From the NCBI GenBank assembly GCA_026874595.1, contig CM049312.1, positions 26,655,956-26,719,955 on the forward strand: a stretch of DNA of 64,000 bases, written 5' to 3'. The position numbers and the translations under genes were made by a program. This DNA comes from Sipunculus nudus (taxonomy: Eukaryota; Annelida; Sipuncula; Golfingiida; Sipunculidae). Below are positions 56,292 through 64,000 of the stretch, piece by piece; within the stretch, counting starts at the first letter, position 1; each line of letters begins with the position of its first letter. The notes beneath the pieces were generated by a model, which worked only from the letters and a program-made list of their open reading frames with translations, did no database searches and had not been told where the DNA came from.

Positions 56292-57712
56292 AGAGGGGCC
56301 CAATCACCTATTAAGCATGTCGAATTTACACGAAAATAAGCTTCTTCCCTTTAAGATAAATCTATACCTGCCAAAATATTGCCTTGAAACCGTTTGCTTG
56401 CTCCTGTAAGAGAGTGTTATAATCAGTGGATCGGGCGCGATCACAGGTATCAACATAAACACAGTGCGAGGGCCATATGCATCGTTGAGCCAATACACGT
56501 GTCAATCAGGAGATGCCCTGACTAACTTGGCCCAGAAAAAAAACAATTATACATATTTCCGCTGGCTGAAACACCGCGTGTTGCGGCTCATGATCGGACC
56601 TCCGGTCGCCTTTTTCTGGTAAGCATACACACGTGGACTGTGTTTACCAACACGCAGAACCATAGCAAGGTGTAAAACAGCAGTATGCGAGGTACTGAGA
56701 CTGAATGCTGGGATTTTTTTTGCTGGGGAAACTTTTGTATAAAGCAAAACTGAACGGATAGTGTGACAGAATTGGCATATTATTGCTCCTGATTATGTCC
56801 CTTTATTTTAAGCGATTTACAATACAATAACTTACACACTATTACAAATCAATGTCTAATATTGACGCAAAGTCTTAACATTTTAACGATTTAGGGAACA
56901 TTGTACAAGTTGAAATTCTTTATGTAATAGTGACATATATACACAACCTATGATATCATTAAATTTAACTATCTTTGAATTATGGGTAATATAAAAATTA
57001 TGCTAATATTGAGGCAACCGGTACAATATACGTGAGATGCCATTAAGGCTATAGAATAGATTATCGTTTCACCTGTGCAGCTGTGGTGTCCTATACGCGA
57101 AGGTCTTGTTTATTCGATAATTTCCCATTCGCTAATATCCCGAATTTTAAACTCTCGCGAACAAAAAGACAACAACGGTATATCATAAATATAAATATAA
57201 ATGGACAGAAAACAATATGGCGGTTGATGCATGGGTTTTGAACTTCTCAAGGTTGCATCTTGGTGTACCAGGTTGTGTTGTTTTCATTCACAATATCCCT
57301 GTCATTCAATGCCATACATGATATTTGTTTTATTGGAATTCTAATCTTAGTTCACAATTCAAATGTTTTGTACATTCTTTACCATTCCCTCATATATACA
57401 CATATATGTATATGTATACATTATTGCATGCATGTACTCACTTTTACCTCATAACGTATATTCAATTGTTTTATAACTCTTGGCATTTTCACACGGGCCC
57501 TGTAGAAAATCAGACTATGCCTGAACTGAACCACAATGGAACCTCACAATTACGACCACTTTATGGACTGCCTTGGGGGTGGTTGAATTTGTGAAATTCT
57601 AAGTTACCTGCATCGTATTTTCGGAATCAAGTGGTTTTAATTCTGGGGTGGTCGCATTGAGGCATGGTTGCAAGCTGGGGTTTCACTCTCTCTCTCTCTC
57701 TGTCTCTGTCTC

Positions 57713-57806
<94 letters not shown>

Positions 57807-58405
57807 CCTTGGTTATCAATAAACAAGCCGCTGAAAGGCAGTTTTTCATCATATGTATGTATCCCTTATTTCATAAGTTTGCCGAGGCGACGATTTGTTT
57901 ACAAATTTCATTAATTAAAGGGACATAATCAGGAGCAATATAATGCCTATTATTTCATACTATTAGTTCAGTTTTGCTATATACAAAATTATCCCAGCGA
58001 AATCATTCTAGCACACAGTCTCATTTCCTCGCATACGACTGTTTAACACCTTGTTATAGCCCTCCGTGTTGGTAAACACAGTCTGTTTACCACAACAAGG
58101 GTGCGTGACCGGAGGTCCAATTAAGAGGAGTTTCAGCTAGCGGGAACATGTATTACATTATTTTAGCCAAGTCAGTCAAGGCATCTCCTGATTGGCACGT
58201 GTTGTGGCTCCGCAAAGCACACGGCCCGACGCACTGTGTTTATGTTTACACCTGCGATCGCGCCCGGTTCACTGTTTTTAACACTCGTTTACAGGAGTAG
58301 GCAAACGGTTTCAAGGCAATATTTTGGCAGGTATAGATTTACTTTAAAGGGAAGAAGCTGTTTTTCGTGTTACCTCAACATGCTTTATAGGTGATTGGGC
58401 CCCTT
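56292..58405. mobile_element. 2.1-kb element with about 500-bp terminal inverted repeats
   Basis: The left end AGGGGCCCAATCACCTAT and the right end ATAGGTGATTGGGCCCCT are complementary. The arms (56292-56815 and 57911-58405) share TATACCTGCCAAAATATTGC, GGAGATGCC, GACCTCCGGTC and GGAGCAATA-type blocks, diverged and with indels. The centre (56816-57910) is AT-rich with compound microsatellites and no recognisable gene. Confidence 0.75.
57690..57805. repeat. Compound (TC)n(TGTC)n(TA)n microsatellite
   Basis: TCTCTC passes into seven or so TGTC tetramers and then about 56 bp of TA repeats, in the centre of the 56292-58405 element. Confidence 0.95.
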
Positions 58406-58518
58406 TAAATGAAGAAAAAAGACATTAATTAAATTGGTTCTGTTTGAATATTTGTTATTGACAAAACACTTCATTTGAGGAGTTCAGATGCTACTAAAAC
58501 ACGTGCGTTGATCAGAAG

Positions 58519-61500
58519 AGAATTATCCCTAGATGTGTGGACGTGACATTCACTTCACTGGGATTATGCTGACACACAAGAATTATACCTAGATGCGTGG
58601 ACGTGACATTCACTTCACTGGGATTATGCTGACACACAAGAATTATACCTAGATGTGTGGACGTGACATTCACTTCACTGGGATTATGCTGACACACAAG
58701 AATTATACCTAGATGTGTGGACGTGACATTCACTTCACTGGGATTATGCTGACACACAAGAATTATACCTAGATGCGTGGACGTGACATTTACTTCACTG
58801 GGATTATGCTGACACACAAGAATTATACCTAGATGTGTGGACGTGACATTCACTTCACTGGGATTATGCTGACACACAAGAATTATACCTAGATGTGTGG
58901 ACGTGACATTCACTTCACTGGGATTATGCTGACACACAAGAATTATACCTAGATGTGTGGACGTGACATTCACTTCACTGGGATTATGCTGACACACAAG
59001 AATTATACCTAGACGTGTTGACGTGACATTCACTTCACTGGGATTATGCTGACACACAAGAATTATACCTAGATGTGTGGACGTGACATTCACTTCACTG
59101 GGATTATGCTGACACACAAGAATTATCCCTAGATGTGTGGACGTGACATTCACTTCACTGGGATTATGCTGACACACAAGAATTATACCTAGATGTGTGG
59201 ACGTGACATTTACTTCACTGGGATTATGCTGACACACAAGAATTATACCTAGATGTGTGGACGTGACATTCACTTCACTGGGATTATGCTGACACACAAG
59301 AATTATACCTAGATGTGTGGACGTGACATTCACTTCACTGGGATTATGCTGACACACAAGAATTATACCTAGATGCGTGGACGTGACATTTACTTCACTG
59401 GGATTATGCTGACACACAAGAATTATACCTAGATGTGTGGACGTGACATTCACTTCACTGGGATTATGCTGACACACAAGAATTATACCTAGATGCGTGG
59501 ACGTGACATTTACTTCACTGGGATTATGCTGACACACAAGAATTATACCTAGATGTGTGGACGTGACATTCACTTCACTGGGATTATGCTGACACACAAG
59601 AATTATACCTAGATGCGTGGACGTGACATTTACTTCACTGGGATTATGCTGACACACAAGAATTATACCTAGATGCGTGGACGTGACATTCACTTCACTG
59701 GGATTATGCTGACACACAAGAATTTTATCTAGATGCGTGGACGTGACATTTACTTCACTGGGATTATGCTGACACACAAGAATTATACCTAGATGTGTGG
59801 ACGTGACATTCACTTCACTGGGATTATGCTGACACACAAGAATTATACCTAGATGCGTGGACGTGACATTCACTTCACTGGGATTATGCTGACACACAAG
59901 AATTATACCTAGATGCGTGGACGTGACATTCACTTCACTGGGATTATGCTGACACACAAGAATTATACCTAGATGCGTGGACGTGACATTTACTTCACTG
60001 GGATTATGCTGACACACAAGAATTATACCTAGATGTGTGGACGTGACATTCACTTCACTGGGATTATGCTGACACACAAGAATTATACCTAGATGCGTGG
60101 ACGTGACATTTACTTCACTGGGATTATGCTGACACACAAGAATTATACCTAGATGCGTGGACGTGACATTCACTTCACTGGGATTATGCTGACACACAAG
60201 AATTTTATCTAGATGCGTGGACGTGACATTTACTTCACTGGGATTATGCTGACACACAAGAATTATACCTAGATGTGTGGACGTGACATTCACTTCACTG
60301 GGATTATGCTGACACACAAGAATTATACCTAGATGCGTGGACGTGACATTCACTTCACTGGGATTATGCTGACACACAAGAATTATACCTAGATGCGTGG
60401 ACGTGACATTCACTTCACTGGGATTATGCTGACACACAAGAATTATCCCTAGATGCGTGGACGTGACATTCACTTCACTGGGATTATGCTGACCGCAAGA
60501 ATTATACCTAGATGTATGGACGTGACATTCACTTCACTGGGATTATGCTGACACACAAGAATTATACCTAGATGTGTGAACGTGACATTTACTTCACTGG
60601 GATTATGCTGACACACAAGAATTATACCTAGATGTGTGGACGTGACATTCACTTCACTGGGATTATGCTAACACACAAGAATTATACCTAGATGCGTGGA
60701 CGTGACATTTACTTCACTGGGATTATGCTGACACACAAGAATTATACCTAGATGTGTGGACGTGACATTCACTTCACTGGGATTATGCTGACACACAAGA
60801 ATTATACCTAGATGTGTGGACGTGACATTCACTTCACTGGGATTATGGTGACACACAAGAATTATACCTAGATGTGTGGACGTGACATTCACTTCACTGG
60901 GATTATGCTGACACACAAGAATTATACCTAGATGCGTGGACGTGACATTTACTTCACTGGGATTATGCTGACACACAAGAATTATACCGAGATGTGTGGA
61001 CGTGACATTCACTTCACTGGGATAATGCTGACACACAAGAATTATACCTAGATGCGTGGACGTGACATTTACTTCACTGGGATTATGCTGACACACAAGA
61101 ATTATACCTAGATGTGTGGACGTGACATTCACTTCACTGGGATTATGCTGACACACAAGAATTATACCTAGATGCGTGGACGTGACATTTACTTCACTGG
61201 GATTATGCTGACACACAAGAATTATACCTAGATGCGTGGACGTGACATTCACTTCACTGGGATTATGCTGACACACAAGAATTTTATCTAGATGCGTGGA
61301 CGTGACATTTACTTCACTGGGATTATGCTGACACACAAGAATTATACCTAGATGTGTGGACGTGACATTCACTTCACTGGGATTATGCTGACACACAAGA
61401 ATTATACCTAGATGCGTGGACGTGACATTCACTTCACTGGGATTATGCTGACACACAAGAATTATACCTAGATGCGTGGACGTGACATTCACTTCACTGG

Positions 61501-63049
61501 GATTATGCTGACACACAAGAATTATACCTAGATGCGTGGACGTGACATTTACTTCACTGGGATTATGCTGACACACAAGAATTATACCTAGATGTGTGGA
61601 CGTGACATTCACTTCACTGGGATTATGCTGACACACAAGAATTATACCTAGATGCGTGGACGTGACATTTACTTCACTGGGATTATGCTGACACACAAGA
61701 ATTATACCTAGATGCGTGGACGTGACATTCACTTCACTGGGATTATGCTGACACACAAGAATTTTATCTAGATGCGTGGACGTGACATTTACTTCACTGG
61801 GATTATGCTGACACACAAGAATTATACCTAGATGTGTGGACGTGACATTCACTTCACTGGGATTATGCTGACACACAAGAATTATACCTAGATGCGTGGA
61901 CGTGACATTCACTTCACTGGGATTATGCTGACACACAAGAATTATACCTAGATGCGTGGACGTGACATTCACTTCACTGGGATTATGCTGACACACAAGA
62001 ATTATCCCTAGATGCGTGGACGTGACATTCACTTCACTGGGATTATGCTGACACATAAGAATTATACCTAGATGTATGGACGTGACATTCACTTCACTGG
62101 GATTATGTTGACACACAAGAATTATACCTAGATGTGTGGACGTGACATTTACTTCACTGGGATTATGCTGACACACAAGAATTATACCTAGATGTGTGGA
62201 CGTGACATTCACTTCACTGGGATTATGCTGACACACAAGAATTATACCTAGATGCGTGGACGTGACATTTACTTCACTGGGATTATGCTGACACACAAGA
62301 ATTATACCTAGATGTGTGGACGTGACATTCACTTCACTGGGATTATGCTGACACACAAGAATTATACCTAGATGTGTGGACGTGACATTCACTTCACTGG
62401 GATTATGCTGACACACAAGAATTATACCTAGATGCGTGGACGTGACATTTACTTCACTGGGATTATGCTGACACACAAGAATTATACCTAGATGTGTGGA
62501 CGTGACATTCACTTCACTGGGATTATGCTGACACACAAGAATTATCCCTAGATGTGTGGACGTGACATTCACTTCACTGGGATTATGCTGACACACAAGA
62601 ATTATACCTAGATGCGTGGACGTGACATTCACTTCACTGGGATTATGCTGACACACAAGAATTATACCTAGATGCGTGGACGTGACATTCACTTCACTGG
62701 GATTATGCTGACACACAAGAATTATACCTAGATGCGTGGACGTGACATTCACTTCACTGGGATTATGCTGACACACAAGAATTATACCTAGATGTGTGGA
62801 CGTGACATTCACTTCACTGGGATTATGCTGACACACAAGAATTATACCTAGATGTGTGGACGTGACATTCACTTCACTGGGATTATGCTGACACACAAGA
62901 ATTATACCTAGATGTGTGGACGTGAAATTCACTTCACTGGGATTATGCTGACACACAAGAATTATACCTAGATGTGTGGACGTGACATTCACTTCACTGG
63001 GATTATGCTGACACACAAGAATTATACCTAGATGTGTGGACGTGACATG
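58519..63049. repeat. Tandem array of about 75 units of exactly 60 bp
   Basis: The unit starts GGATTATGCTGACACACAAG, continues AATTATACCTAGATGTGTGG and ends ACGTGACATTCACTTCACTG. Units are over 95% identical. A single 1-bp loss at about 60493 shifts register. Only one of six frames is open; on the minus strand it spells 20-residue repeats (VNVTSTHLGIILVCQHNPSE) for 653 and 782 codons. There are no unique spacers, so it is not a CRISPR-like array. No signal peptide, start context or splice signal flanks it, hence it is annotated as satellite DNA and not as a gene. Confidence 0.97.
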
Positions 63050-64000
63050 GATTATGCTGATATGTAACGCTCTGGCAAAAGGTGTTAGGTTAATCTACAT
63101 AAATAACAACAGAACTTACTTTGTCAACGTACACGCTTCTCCGGTCTCTGCATGTGCAGTAGTGGAATTATGCATTTCACAAATGACGCATACTGAAAGC
63201 GTCACAATATTTCCAACCAAATTACCATGAGACAGACTTACATAAAATTAATTATAAATTTGAACATAAACATATTAATCTGCAATGTGTAATGATACTT
63301 TAACTTTACAACGCGGTCACTGTGAGTCAGGTATAATATATATCACTTATGGAAAAAGCTTGCGGAGTGAGAAACCACAAACTTCCGTCCTGTTGCGCTC
63401 TTGTGTGTCGTCACTGTGGCATGAGATCAGCTATACTGAGCTCCAGGAAACTGATGACTGGAGCTAGAGAAAGAATAATATAAAAGTAATTTTTTTATCA
63501 TTTTCGGGGCTTTCAGTGTGAAGATAATTAGAAAAAAAAGAGCCAGGGACGCCCAGGCCAAGCTTTTGGTACGTCATATGGGAATTACGAGGGTCCCAGT
63601 GGGTGGCGTTTTTTTGTCAAATATGATTATTGTGTAGAGTGAAATCTAAAGGTGGGCATATCGGGTTCGTTTGGCAGCCTTCTTGGCTGGCCACATTTGA
63701 CTTTTTTATTAGGTTAGAAAATCGGCTCCGTGTTTAGACCAAAAAGTCAATCAAAGCCATGCATGTTAACCAATTTCCCGTGTAAATTGTCATCGCCAGC
63801 GGCTTCACTTAAGCTGTTACACGATTTTCCTTGTCAAAGTGAAACTGAAAGCAGTCAAGCCCACGTATGTACCTCTTCACGATAACTGTCTAGATTAAAT
63901 ATGACACAGTCAGATTCGTGACCATGTCTCCCAGTGCACGAGTCGGTCATCACGTACATGCATATCGCTGTCTCGTTCGATTCCTTGATCTGCATGGGCG
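63050..64000. other. Unique sequence right of the array, no gene recognised
   Basis: The array breaks off after a truncated unit (GACATGGATTATGCTGATATG). The remaining 950 bp have balanced composition and short frames only (63036-63230, 63285-63467); none is recognised. Confidence 0.5.

Noticed and set aside
58512-63016. Minus-strand frames of 653 and 782 codons with a 20-residue repeat, as genes
   Set aside because: Kept as a finding only. They stop at the array edges, have no signal peptide, splice or promoter evidence, and the period of 60 alone can keep a frame open.
58519-63049. CRISPR-like array
   Set aside because: Units are contiguous 60-mers with no unique spacers, and the genome is eukaryotic.

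Overview
This is a 64 kb window of an animal nuclear genome: AT-rich, with long introns that have canonical GT/AG borders, many (AT)n microsatellites, poly-G/C tracts and a dense load of short DNA transposons. The two recognisable genes (a secreted CAP-EGF-ShK protein and a p47phox-type NADPH-oxidase organiser) plus the repeat style suggest a lophotrochozoan, most likely a bivalve or other mollusc. The species assignment is inference.

Layout. 1-357 (minus) is the 5' part of a LINE-type ORF1 running off the left edge. 2058-4224 is a DNA transposon with a second, mariner-like MITE nested inside. 4698-4759 carries two GTCACGTGAC boxes just upstream of gene 1. Gene 1 (plus, 4900-25250, 8 coding exons, 330 aa) has a signal peptide, a CAP/SCP domain, a Cys-rich hinge, an EGF-like module and a ShKT module. 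Its introns hold transposon relics, including a dead reverse transcriptase and a solo-LTR-like element. 25251-29608 is the intergenic space between two convergent genes.

Gene 2 (minus, 53280-29609, 10 coding exons, 571 aa) encodes PX - SH3 - SH3 - polybasic autoinhibitory-like segment - long proline-rich tail, the architecture of p47phox/NCF1. Its introns are unusual. One (33251-38695) is almost entirely a 17-bp/51-bp minisatellite with a 958-bp internal duplication, and the neighbouring intron holds a decayed patch of the same satellite. Another (42649-49496) contains a 4.9-kb element with about 1.2-kb inverted repeats.

53.3-58.4 kb is upstream and intergenic sequence rich in MITEs, ending in a second long-inverted-repeat element (56292-58405). 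58519-63049 is a tandem array of about 75 units of exactly 60 bp with one open reading frame. 63050-64000 has nothing I recognise.

No operon logic applies. The two genes point at each other tail to tail. If the family assignments hold, gene 1 acts outside the cell and gene 2 in assembly of a reactive-oxygen-producing NADPH oxidase; a link to innate defence is speculation. Exon borders were derived by hand from splice consensus, reading-frame continuity and family similarity; no transcript evidence was available.
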